Source of the DNA: Silene conica
Lineage: Eukaryota; Streptophyta; Magnoliopsida; Caryophyllales; Caryophyllaceae
NCBI GenBank assembly: GCA_029255685.2
Contig: CM055314.2
Span: 45,528,772-45,592,771 of the forward strand
Direction of reading: 5' to 3'
Length of the DNA: 64,000 nt
In this document: positions 43,685 through 55,395 of the stretch, piece after piece
Layout of the letters: every line of letters begins with the position of its first letter
Numbering within the stretch: position 1 is the first letter of the stretch
Translations under genes and position numbers: made by a program
Notes under the pieces: generated by a model
Databases searched by the model: none
What the model was told of the DNA's origin: nothing
The model's input: only the letters and a program-made list of their open reading frames with translations

Positions 43685-46600
43685 CCATGGCCTAGGCAGT
43701 GCCCGACCATTGGTGCCCATGGCATAGACAGTGCTCAGCATTGGTTCCCATGGCGACCCATGGCCTAGGCAGTGACTACGCATTGGTGCCCATGACCTAA
43801 GCAGTGCTCGGGCATTGGTGCCAATGGCCTAGGCAGTGGTCGGCAATTGGTACCCATGGCCTTGGCAGTGCTCGGTCATTGGTGCGCATGGCCTAGGTAT
43901 TGCTCGGTCATTGGTGTCCATGGCCTAGGCAATGCTCGGTCATTGGTGCCCATGGCCTAGGCAGTGCTCGGGCATTGGTGCCCATGGCCTAGCCAGTGCT
44001 CGGCCATTGGTGCCCAAGGCCTAGGCAGTGATCGGTCATTGTTGTCCATGCCCTAGGCAGTGCTCGGCCATTGGTGCCCGTGGCGTAGGCAGTGCACGGG
44101 CATTGGTGCCAATGGCCTAGACAGTGCTCGGCCATTGGTGCCAATGGCCTAGGCAGTGCTCGGTAATTGTTGTCCATGCCCTAGGCAGTGCTCGGGCATT
44201 GGTGCCCATGACCTAGGCAGTGCTCGGGCATTGGTGCCCATGACCTAGGCAGTGGTCGGCAATTGGTGCCCATGGCCTAGGTAATGCTCGGTCATTGGTG
44301 CCCATGGCCTAGGCATTGCTCGGTCAGTGGTGTCCATGGCCTAGGCAGTGCTCGGTCATTGGTGCCCACGGCCTAGGCAGTGCTCGGTCATTGGTGCCCA
44401 TGGCTTGGGCAGTGCTCGGTCTTTGGTGCCCATGGCCTAGGGAGAGCTCGGTCATTGGTGCCCATGACGTATGCAGTGCTCGGGCATTGGTGCCCATGGC
44501 CTAGGTAGTGCTCGGGCATTGGTGCCCATGACCTAGCTTAGGTAATGCTCGGCCATTGGTGCCCATGGCCTGGGCAGTGCTCGGTCATTGTTGTCCACGC
44601 CCTAGGCAGTGCTCGGCCATTGGTGCCCATGGCCTAGGCAGTGCTCGGGTATTGGTGCCCATGACCTAGGCTGTGGTCGGCAATTGTTCCCCATGGCCTA
44701 GGCAGTGGGCGGCCATTGGTGCCCATGGCCTAGGCAGTGGGCGGCCATTGGTGCCCATGGCCTAGGCATTGCTCGGTCAGTGGTGTCCATGGCCTAAGTA
44801 GTGCTCGGTCATTGGTGCCCATGGCCTAGGCAGTGCTCGGTCATTGGTGCCCATGGCCTGGGCAGTGCTCGGTCTTTGGTGCCAATGGCCTGGGGAGTGC
44901 TCGGTCATTAGTGCCCACGGCCTAGGCAGTGCTCGGGCATTGATGCCCATGGCCTAGGCAGTGCTCTGCATTGGTGCCCATGGCGACCCATGGCCTAGGT
45001 AGTGACTAAGCATTCGTGCCCTAGGCCTAGGCAGTGCTCCGTCATTGGTGCCCATGACGACCCATGGCCTAGGCAGTGCTCGGGCATTGGTGCCAATCGC
45101 CTAGGCAGTGCTCGGCCATTGGTGCCCATGGCCAAGGCATTGCTCCGTCATTGGTGCCCACGGCCTGGGTTGTGCTCGGTTATTGGTGCCCATGGCCTGG
45201 GCAGTGCTCGGTCTTTGGTGCCCATGGCCTAGGGAGTGCTCAGTCATTCGTGCCTATGGCGTAGGCAGTGCTCGGGCATTGGTGCCCATGGCCTATGCAG
45301 TGCCCGGCCATTGGTGCCCATGGCCTAGGCAGTGCTCGGTCATTGTTGTCCATGCCCTAGGCAGTGCTCGGGCATTGGTGCCTATGGCCTAGGCTGTGGT
45401 CGGCAATTGGTACCCATGTCCTAGGCAGTGCTCGGTCATTGGTGCCCATGCCCTAGGCATTGCTCGGTCAGTGGTGTCCATGGCCTAGGCAGTGCTCGGT
45501 CATTGGTGCCCATGGCCTGGGCAGTGCTCGGTCTTTGGTGCCTATGGCCTGGGGAGTGCTCGGTCATTAGTGACCATGGCGTAGGCAGTGTTCGGGCATT
45601 GGTACCCACGGCCTAGGCAGTGCTCGGTCATTGTTGTCCATGCCCTAGGCAGTGCTCGGCCATTGGTGCCATGACCCAGGCAGTGGTCGGCAATTGGTGC
45701 CCATTGCCTAGGCAGTGCTCGGTCATTGGTGCCCATGGCCTAGACATTGCTCGGTCAGTGGTGTCCATGGCCTCGGCAATGCTCGGTCATTGGTGCCCAT
45801 GGCCTAGGCAGTGCTCGGTCATTGGTGCCCATGGCCTGGGCAGTGCTCGGTCTTTGGGCCCATGGCCTAGGGAGTGCTCGGTCATTAGTGCCCATGGCGT
45901 AGGCAGTGCTCGGGCATTGGTGCTCATGGCCTAGGCAGTGCTCGGGCATTGGTGGCCACGGCCTAGCTTAGGCAGTGCTCGACCAATGGTGCCCATGGCC
46001 TGGACAGTGCTCGGTCATTGTTGTCCATGCCTTAGGCAGTGCTCGGGCATTGGTGCCCATGGCCTAGGCAGTGCTCGGGCATTGGTGCCCATGGCCTAGG
46101 CAGTGCTCGACAATTAGTGCCCATGGCCTTGACAGTGGTCGGGCATTGGTGCCCATGGCCTAGGCAGTGCTCGGTCATTGTTGTCCATGCCCTAGGCAGT
46201 GCTCGGCCATTGGTGCCATGACCCAGGCAGTGGTCGGCAATTGGTGCCCATTGCCTAGGCAGTGCTCGGTCATTGGTGCCCATGGCCTAGACATTACTCG
46301 GTCAGTGGTGTCCATGGCCTAGGCAATGCTCGGTCATTGGTGCCCATGGCCTAGGCAGTGCTCGGTCATTGGTGCCCATGGCCTGGGCAGTGCTCGGTCT
46401 TTGGTGCCCATGGCCTAGGGAGTGCTCGGTCATTAGTGCCCATGGCGTAGGCAGTGCTCGGGCATTGGTGCCCATGGCCTAGGCAGTGCTCGGGCATTGG
46501 TGTCCACGGCCTAGCTTAGGCAGTGCTCGGGCATTGGTGTCCACGGCCTAGCCCTAGGCAGTGCTCGGGCATTGGTGCCCATGGCCTCGGCAGTGCTCGG

Positions 46601-47187
46601 GCATTGTTGCCCATGGCCTAGGCAGTGCTCGGCAATTGGTGCCCATGGCCTAGGCAGTGGGCGGCCATTGGTGCCCATGGCCTAGGCAGTGCTCGGTCAT
46701 TGGTGCCCATGGCCTAGGCAGTGCTCGGGCATTGGTGCCCATGGCCTAGGCAGTGGTCGACAATTGGTGCCCATGGCCTAGGCAGTGGACGTCCATTGGT
46801 GCCCATGGCCTAGGCAGTGCTCGGTCATTGGTGCCCATGGCCTAGGCAGTGCTCGGGCATTGGTGCCCATGGCCTAGGCAGTGCTCGGCATTAGTGCCCA
46901 TGGCTACCCATGGCCTAGGCAGTGACTAAGCATTGGTGCCCATGGCCTAGGCACTGCTCCGTCATTGGTGCCCATGGCGACCCATGGCCTAGGCAGTGAC
47001 CGATCATTGGTGCCCATGGCCTAGGTAGTGCTCAGGCATTGGTGCCCATGGCCAAGGCAGTGCTCGGCCATTGGTGCCCATGGCCAAGGCATTGCTCCGT
47101 CATTGGTGCCCATGGCGACCCATGGCCTTTGCAGTGACCGAGCATTGGTGCCCATGTCCTAGGCAGTGCTCGGTCATTGGTGGCCAT

Positions 47188-47248
47188 TGTCACGGGGTGA
47201 TTTCTCGGGAGGGGAAATGTCCGTGCGCCACTTAAGCGAACCGTGACA
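47188..47248. mobile_element. 61-bp MITE-like insert, copy 3
   Basis: Same segment, internally like copy 2, flanked by CCAT on both sides (47184-47187, 47249-47252). The satellite phase to its right differs (CCATTGGTGCCC), suggesting a later rearrangement beside it. Confidence 0.6.
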
Positions 47249-47768
47249 CCATTGGTGCCCATGGCATAGGCAGTGCTCGGCACTGGTTCCCATGGCGACC
47301 CATGGCCTAGGCAGTGACTAGGCATTGGTGCCCATGGCCTAGGCAGTGCTCGGTCATTGGTCCCCATGGCCTAGGCAGTGGTCGGCAATTGGTGCCCACG
47401 GCTTAGGCAGTGGGCGACCATTGGTGCCCATGGCCTAGGCAGTGCTCGGTCTATGGTACCCATGGCCTAGGGAGTGCTCGGTCATTGGTGCCCATGGCCT
47501 AGGCAGTGCTCGGGCATTGGTGCCTATGGCCTAGGCAGTGCTCGGCCATTGGTGCCCATGGCCTAGGCAGTGCTCAGTCATTGTTGTCCATGCCCTAGGC
47601 AGTGCTCGGCCATTGGTGCCCATGGCCTAGGCAGTGCACGCGCATTGATGCCAATGGCCTAGGCAGTGCTCGGCCATTGGTGCCAATGGCCTAGGCAGTG
47701 CTCGGTCATTGTTGTCCATGCCCTAGGCAGTGCTCGGCCATTGGTGCCCATGACCTAGGCAGTGCTCG

Positions 47769-48747
47769 TGTTGGGAATATAGCATGTATTCGCCCTAAAC
47801 TTGAAGGATTATAATGAAATTTACAGTTGTGATTATTGTCATAAGATAAATAAAAACATGAAAAAGAGTACAACCTTGGGTCCTTGCTTGAATAGGCCTA
47901 AGAACATGAATTAAAGTAAATTCCCTCCTATAACTTGCACCCAAGACTTTGTTTGAGATGATGCCGCGTGTGCATGAAAATACCCTCCAATTGCCTTGCA
48001 ATATGGGGAGAGCTTTTGAGGTTTTAGATGTGAGATCTGAGGTTTTGGGAGAGGAATGCTCTCAAAACCGTAATTGTGAGAATTATAATGCAACAGTTAC
48101 TGACATAAGGAGAAGGACTCTCCTTATGTAGCATCTAGGTCGGTCGGCCGAATTGGGTTGGGTAAGTGTGGGCTTTATCCACTCTTACCTTATTCCTTTG
48201 CATGATTCGACCCGATTTGCGGGATTTTTATTATAAATCGCATACGTGTTATCAGGTATTAATGCAGTCGATGTATTAATAATGGCCCGATAAAATTACG
48301 ATATTGTATAATTACCCAAATTAATATAACTGTTTATATTAATACGCGAATACTATATTTAATTAAATATAACCGTTTATATTTAATTTACGAATTAATC
48401 TTGTAATCCGTATTAGCTAAAATTATTTAATCCGTATTAAATAATAATCTCAACATCTTATTGACTAATTTAATAGTCAATACCTCTAACTAACTGTTTA
48501 GTCATATTCGGCATAAATGTGACTGTATTTTCATACCTTCACATCTCTCAAACCTGTCCTATAGGTGTGACGTATAGGGACCAGTTGATCACCGCCATCC
48601 GTATGATAATAACGTCAAACTTATCTAGCAAGCCAACCGTTATTGATAAACGTGGATTAACTGGTAATAATACTGAAGTATGCCCTTGTGATCCTTAAAG
48701 AGATTTAAAGTCATTGTACTTAATTGTCAAGGACACCAGCCCCAACA
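47769..48747 (-). repeat. Element D 3' LTR
   Basis: 979 bp, starting TGTTGGGG on the minus strand and ending near TATTCCCAACA. Related to the C and E LTRs with indels. One inverted-repeat arm carries a substitution (48580-48590 against 48655-48665). Confidence 0.94.
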
Positions 48748-49609
48748 ATCTCCCACTTGTCCGTACAAGGGTATGTGCAATGACGTTATCACACTACATG
48801 TGGAGGACACAAGCTCTAACAAACTCCCACTTGTCCGTACAAGTGTAGGTGCGATAACCGATTCTCATATCCTTTTAAAATTTCTCCCACTCAATGTAAG
48901 ACAATTTGCAAATCCGCATTCGCAAAGGTCGTATCTCACAAGCGATCTGTATCAAGAGTGGTTTCCCCGACTAGAGAGTAACTTAACTGATAAAACGAAT
49001 CTGTATTCGAGCATGGCCATGCATTTCAGTTACTACTCCTCGAGTGGCCCTGAGAAATGATAAAATCCTGATAAGGGTTTGGATATTTCCCTCAACTCGA
49101 ATCTTGCCGATATCGCGCAGCATGAAATAACCTAGAAAAAATCCTCTTAGCCCCTGTTACGATGACCGTGGGAAAGAAACCAAAGTTACCCAAAATCTGC
49201 CTTAATCTCAAGAGACAGTTGAAAGTCAAAAGACTCGACTCTAAGGAACACTATGGAGGTCCTATCCACGACCTGGCACCCAATGTTATAAAACATTTAG
49301 GACTCCATAACGTTGTCACGGGGTGTCCTACGAGATATCCATATAACTCGCCTTTTTGATTGGTCAGTCATCCGCGTGACTTATGGCTCGTTGAACCCAC
49401 CATCAACCAACGTCACAAAATGATTACCTGAGTTATCAGCTCAAGTGGGTAATCAAGGACTAAAACGATGTAGTGTTAATCAGTTCACTTTGTGGTGTTC
49501 AAAATTGGCGTACAATTCCACATGAAAAACAAAACATTATATATCATAACAATGAGGTTGAATAGAGTACACGAGAAAATGAATTATTACATGAATTCAT
49601 AAAAGAGTA
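48748..49609 (-). other. Element D 3' UTR and polypurine tract
   Basis: 862 bp, colinear with C and E, including the polypurine tract at 48748-48758, the hairpin at 48756-48769 and the duplicated PPT-U3 junction. No sense-strand gene. Confidence 0.8.
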
Positions 49610-51088
49610 CTACAACTTAGGAACACATCTAATTCCCATGGAATGAATGTGCCCTTCATGCTTATCACGTGGTAATGCTTTAGTGAGAGGATCAGCTATG
49701 TTGTCATCCGTAGCGATCTTATCAATGAAAATCTCCTTTTGCTCCACGTAATCTCTGATTAGATGAGCTTTCCGTTGTACATGCCTAGCCTTATTGCTAG
49801 ACTTATGCTCCTTAGCTTGGAAGATGGCACCTTTATTATCACAATAAACGGTGATTGGGTCATTCGAACTAGGCACTACTGATAGTCCTTGTAAGAATTG
49901 ACCCATCCATATTGCTTCCTTAGCTGCTTCTGAGGCGGCATAGTACTCGGACTCAGTCGTAGAATCTGCTGTAACACTCTGTTTAGAACTTTTCCAACTG
50001 ACAGCAGCGCCATTAAGAGTAAAAACGAATCCAGACTGAGATTTCGAGTCATCTCGATCCGTTTGGAAGCTAGCATCTGCGTAACCCGTGGCGCAGAGCA
50101 TTGAGTCGCCTCCATAAGTCAATCCCCAATCTTTAGTCCTCCGTAGGTACTTAAGAATGTTTTTCACGGCCATCCAGTGTTGGTCACCTGGATGAGCTTG
50201 GAATCGACTAGTCATACTCAATGCATATGCAACGTCTGGACGTGTGCATATCATGGCATACATGATCGATCCTATTGCCGAAGCATAAGGAATCCGACTC
50301 ATGCGCTCTTTCTCTTCCAATGTCTTAGCTTCTTGAGTCTTGCTCAAGTGAAGCCCAGTAGTCATAGGAAGGAACCCTTTCTTGGAGTTCGTCATGCTGA
50401 ATCTCTCTAGAATCTTATCTATGTAAGACTCCTGACTGAGAGACAACATCCGTCGTGATCTATCCCTGTAGATACGGATGCCCAAAATTCTTTGTGACTC
50501 TCCCAGATCTTTCTTCTGGAAATGGTTTTTCAACCATGCTTTAACCGAAGATAAGAGAGGTATGTCATTCTCAATCAAGAGTATGTCATCGACATACAGC
50601 ACTAGGAAGACAATCTTGCTCCCACTCGACTTGATATAGAGACATGGTTCCTCGACTGATCGAACAAACCCATTCTCTTTTATCACTTGGTCGAAGCGAT
50701 GATTCCAACTCCGCGATGTTTGCTTAAGTCCATAGATGGAACGCTTAAGCTTGCAAACTTTCTTAGGATGTTCTGGATCAATAAAACCCTCGGGTTGTAC
50801 CATGTACAACTCTTCCTCCAAATAACCGTTTAAGAAGGCGGTTTTAACGTCCATTTGCCATATTTCATAGTCATGAAATGCGGCTATCGCTAAGATAATC
50901 CGAATGGAACGTAGCATGACTACGGGTGCAAAGATCTCATCGTAGTGCAAGCCTGGCACTTGGGTGAAACCTTTAGCAACTAGTCTTGCCTTATGGATAT
51001 CTTGTTTACCTTCCACGGCATGCTTTATTTTGTAAAGCCATTTGCATTGAAGGGAGCGTACCTTTGCAGGTAGGTCCACAAGATCCTA
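49610..51088 (-). pseudogene. pol: Element D pol, RT-RNase H part after nonsense codon
   Basis: The RT and RNase H half of pol. The stop at 51086-51088 replaces the tryptophan codon of the VWDLVDLP motif (TGG to TAG, a G-to-A change). RT retains YVDD, and RNase H keeps its YADASFQTD, TTESEYYA and YCDNKGA motifs. Other changes from C/E include a Gly-to-Glu just after the YVDDILLI motif. The first ATG after the stop is at 51079, but independent translation is unlikely. Confidence 0.9.
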
Positions 51089-52651
51089 CACGTTGTTCTC
51101 ATACATGGAGTCCATCTCGGATTGCATGGCTTCTAGCCATAGTTTTGAGTCAGAACTGGTCATGGCACCTTTATAGGTTGAGGGTTCATTACCCTCTAGA
51201 AGTAAGACGTCATCCATATCATATTCCTCGACCATACCAATGTATCTGTCCGGAGGAATGGAGACTCTTCCCGACCTCCTAGGTTCCTCAGGAATTTCTA
51301 CCGCAGCCTCGGTTGAAGGAACTGTTTCCTCCAATGGTTGCTCGGTAGTTGGTTCTTGAACCTCTGATAAATCGAAGGTTCTATTACTCGACTTGTTCTC
51401 GAGAAATTCTTTCTCTAAGAACGTCGCACTAGCCGCAACAAAAACAGGTTGTTCGGTTGGCGAGTAGAAGTAATGACCAAAAGTTCCCTTTGGATAGCCT
51501 ATAAAGTATGTCTTGACCGATTGCGGGCTGAGCTTATCCTCGTGTCTCCACTTGACATAAGCCTCGCAGCCCCAAACCCGAATAAAGGACAAGTTAGGGA
51601 CCGTTCCCTTCCATAATTCGTATTGAGACTTGTCAACAGCTTTAGACGGACTTCGGTTAAGTATTAGAGCGGCCGACAAAAGAGCATAGCTCCACAATGA
51701 ATCAGGCACAACGGTGTGACTCATCATGGATCGAACCATATCGAGTAGAGTTCGATTTCTCCGTTCGGACACACCATTTAATTGTGGTGTTCCAGGTGGA
51801 GTCAACTGTAGCACGATGCCACAGTCTTTAAGGTGTTGATCAAAATCGTGTGAAAGATACTCACCACCACGATCAGAACGTAGTGCTTTAATCTTTCTTC
51901 CCAGCTGGTTATGTACCCGATTCTGGTATTCTTTGAACTTGTCAAAGATTTCACTTTTATGTTTCATTAAGTAGACATAGCCATATCTACTCAAATCATC
52001 CGTGAAAGTGATGAAATACCTATAGCCTTCTCGTGCGTTGATCGACATAGGGCCACATACGTCCGTATGTATGAGTCCTAATAGGTCAGCAGTGCGCATT
52101 CCAACACCTTTGAAGGAAATACGAGTCATCTTACCGATGAGACATGATTCACACGTGCCATATGATTCGAAATCAAAGGGCGAGATAGCTCCATTCTGTA
52201 TGAGCTGTTTCACGCGTTTCTCATTTATGTGTCCCATACGACAATGCCATAGGTGAGTTTGATCTTTGTCACCTACCTTTAATCTCTTATTATTCACATG
52301 TAATATCTCAGTGGTCTGATCTAAAACATAAATTCCATTCATGGAAACTGCCTTGCCATAAATCATATTGTGTAATGAGAAAATACAACTGTTATTTTCT
52401 ATTACAAATGAAAAACCAAGTTTGTCAAGCGCAGAAACTGAAATAATGTTTTTGGACAAACAAGGAACATAATAACAGTTATATAAAGATAACTCGAATC
52501 CACTTGGAAGCTGGATCACGTATGTTCCCCTCGAGACTGCAGCAACACGTGCTCCATTCCCGACACGTAGGTCAACCTCACCCTTGATGAGGGGTTCTTG
52601 GTTTCGGAGGCCCTGCACATGATTACATAGATGAGAACCACAACCAGTATC
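51086..52651 (-). pseudogene. pol: Element D pol, protease/integrase part
   Basis: Begins mid-protease at the DTG codons where E is inserted and runs through pre-integrase (HCRMGH, CESC) and integrase (D, D and E in GVSERRN all present) to the nonsense codon at 51086-51088. In-frame reading continues upstream into E's LTR by chance; those few residues are not part of the gene. Confidence 0.9.
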
Positions 52652-53651
52652 TGTTGGGGCTGGTGTCCTTGACAATTAAGTACAATGACTTATTAAATCT
52701 CTTTAAGGATCACAAGGGCATACTTTTGTATTATTACCAGTTGATCCACGTTTATCAATAACGGTTGGCTTGCTAGATAAGTTTGACGTTATTGTCATAC
52801 GGATGGCGGTGATCAACTGGTCCCTATACGTCACACCTATAGGACACGTTTGAGAGATGTGAAGGTATGAAAATACAGTCACATTTTGCCGGATATGACT
52901 AAACGATTAGTCAGAGGTATTGACTATTAAATTAGTCAATAAGATGTTGAGATTATTATTTAATACGGATTAAATAATTTTAGCTAATACGGATTACATG
53001 ATTAATTCGTAAATTAAATATAAACAGTTATATATATTTAATTAAATATTGTACTCGCGAATTAATATAAACAGTTATATTAATTTAGGTAATTATACAA
53101 TATCGTATTTTATCAGACCGTTATTAATATATCGACTGTATTAATATCTGATAACATGTTACCATTTATAAATAAAACCCGCGAACAACTTAAAGCTAAA
53201 TGGGTCGAATCACGCATGGGGATAAGGTAAGAGTGGAAAGCCCACTCCTACCCAAACCCTATTTTCGGCCGGCCAGTGTTACAAAAGGAGGAGACTTCTC
53301 CTTTTGTCAACTACTCTTGTTTCACTGCTTAAACAATTCTCAAGAAAAATTAGGGTTTTGAGAGCACTCTTCTCCCAAAACCTCAGATCTCACATCTAAA
53401 ACCTCAAGGGCTCTCCCTATATTGCAAGGCAATTGGAGAGGATTTCTAGCACACGCGGCCTCGTCTCATTCAAAGTCTTGGGTGCAAGTTATAGGAGGGA
53501 ATTTGCATTAATTCCTGTTCTTAGGCCTTTTGCGCGAGGACTAAAGGTTGTACTTCTTTTCTCATGTTTTTAATCTTATGACGATATTCACAATTGCATA
53601 TTTCATTATAATCCTGCAAATTTAGGGTGAATACGCGTTTTATTCCCCACA
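52652..53651 (+). repeat. Element E 5' LTR
   Basis: TGTTGGGG...CCCCACA, 1,000 bp. Inverted repeat ACCAGTTGATC (52736-52746) with GATCAACTGGT (52811-52821). Confidence 0.97.
52736..52821 (+). promoter_or_regulatory. Conserved LTR inverted repeat, exchanged-arm form (E 5' LTR)
   Basis: An 11-bp perfect inverted repeat around a core containing GGTTGGCTTGCTAGA and TTGACGTTATTGTC. The core aligns in the same direction with the A/B LTR core, but each arm is the reverse complement of the corresponding A/B arm. Also at 60374-60459 and in the LTRs of C and D. Confidence 0.75.
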
Positions 53652-53653
53652 AG

Positions 53654-53665
53654 TGGTATCAGAGC
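53654..53665 (+). other. Primer-binding site, element E
   Basis: TGGTATCAGAGC two bases after the 5' LTR; initiator tRNA-Met primer. Confidence 0.95.
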
Positions 53666-53738
53666 CTTAGGCCATGAAAATTTTACAATTGTGTCTTTCA
53701 TAAGTTTTAAATTTTGAAAACCGTACATTCTGTCGCAG

Positions 53739-54050
53739 GCACTCGATCGAGTCCCTGTTGCACTCGATCGAGTGCCCTCGTAACAGGCCCGTGCGTGTGA
53801 TTTTTGTGAGAAATCGATCTTGTTCTTCGATTATTATTTGCATATTGTTAATTAATCGATATTTTTAGCAATATGTGAATCTTTTGTTGTTGTTTATATA
53901 TGATTTACACGTTTTAAATCCAAGTTATAAACTCGTTTTGATTTAAAAGTGCAGCGATAGCGTTTTAAAGAGTCACTCGATCGAGCCCCTGCTGCACTCG
54001 ATCGAGTGACACTGGCACTCGATCGAGTGCCTCTGCTGCTCGGTCGAGTG
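53739..54050. repeat. Palindrome array (CTCGATCGAG) in element E leader
   Basis: Two copies at 53739-53776 and four at 53973-54050 (one degenerate, CTCGGTCGAG). Cluster positions relative to the primer site match element C, but some flanking bases differ, as if the words are kept while the spacers drift. Confidence 0.9.
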
Positions 54051-55056
54051 CTCATGTTTCGGGCTCTCTTTTCGAAAATAACTTGTTTTCTTATTTTCAC
54101 ATGGCTTAAAATAATATACTATATACGGAAATAGTATATTATTTAGTGAAACGGTTCACCCTCGTTTGATACATATTGTTTTAAAACAGTTTAAAATAAT
54201 GGATTATATGCTTATTAAAATTGGTGATTAAAGCAGTATAGTCACATAATTTTAATCTTAAAAGGTGGTTTGGTATAAATTTATTAATCATAATAACAGT
54301 ATTATGTCATGTATAAATTTTATTTAGTTGATGCATTTTATTTATCGTCTTGTGAATGCCTTGAATGCTTTCAATAACGTATTTAATTTTTGCAAACGGT
54401 TGTAACTTAGTGTGGCCTTAGAAGATTGTGTCACCGTAATGATGGGACACGATCTTGCTTGTAATTTTGAGATCTTGAATCTCCGTTTTGGGTTTTTGCC
54501 ATGTAATTACTTTTGTATTTAAATTAGAATGTATCTAGGTTTACTCTTGTAATTTAAATTAGTAATTTTGTGAAGACCAAAGACAAGACGGAGACCGGAT
54601 GCTCACTCCCGCTGCAAGGACCAAGATGGAACATCAAGACAAGCTTCTAGGGTCCAACGGTGGATTCCAAGTTGTTTTATGTTCATTTTGGTAGGATAGG
54701 CCACACTAGGACTTTTATTTACGTTTATTGCATTTATCTTTATGCTTTCATCGATAATAGCTTGCATCATATTCCGCCTAAAAACCAAACCACCTATATC
54801 ATGCCTGAAAACTGACTCATGTAGAGGTCACGCGTTAGTTTTCTGTGACAATACAGATGTCACATGTCAATTTAAAAGCCATCACTTTATTTAATTCATT
54901 CACGCAAATCCTAGTTTTTAGTTCACTTAAATATGGATAAATAAGAGTTGATGGGGTCTTCCTCGTATAACCAAAAATTGAGATTAGTCTTCATAAATCA
55001 GCCTCCCATGAATCCCTTCTTCGTCGGTAGGCATAATATGACCCCTTCTACGTCGG

Positions 55057-55357
55057 GTAAGTGGGAACAGATGATTTATTTTATCTCAACATCACGGTCA
55101 CTCGATAATATTCCAGTGACTGAGATGGACTAATAGATAGGATTTACGGAAATCTATCGACCAAGAGTTCCAACGATTGGAATTAGCCAAACTGTGGGCT
55201 TATCAATATACGGAAATTGAGTCTTGGGATCGTTTATATAATTCTTGAGGGAGATCAATTATATAAATGCTTGAGTCTACGAGTTTAAATTCAATTTAAT
55301 ATAGACTTAAATCACAACAATAAGTTGCTTATATGGTTTTGTTTTATCTTCTTTCAG
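55057..55357 (+). other. Candidate leader intron, element E
   Basis: GTAAGT at 55057-55062. The pyrimidine-rich acceptor TTTTATCTTCTTTCAG ends at 55357, 38 nt before the gag ATG. 301 nt. Confidence 0.57.
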
Positions 55358-55395
55358 TGTAGAACACGTTCATTAAAACTGCTGTAAAAACTAAA

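Larger units (their letters stand above)
40045..47768 (+). repeat. 32-bp satellite array, right segment (7.7 kb)
   Basis: Same family and orientation as the central array but with a more varied unit order, including CCTAGCTTAGGCAGTG variants, and with three 61-bp foreign inserts. 40390-41420 parallels the segment that element C interrupts. Confidence 0.97.
53666..55395 (+). other. Element E leader (untranslated)
   Basis: 1.73 kb, colinear with C's leader. Contains the palindrome array, the CCCATGAATCCCTTCTTC block (ATG at 55008) and a candidate intron. A 61-codon upstream frame starts at 54948 and would be cut short by splicing. No other coding signal. Confidence 0.8.

Noticed and set aside
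40045..47768. CRISPR-like regular repeats
   Set aside because: Units are contiguous with no unique spacers, and the context is a plant genome with retrotransposons; this is a satellite.
54948..55133. 61-residue upstream frame in the C and E leaders as a real protein
   Set aside because: It spans the predicted splice donor and would end almost at once after splicing; it is disrupted in D. Kept only as part of a conserved leader block.
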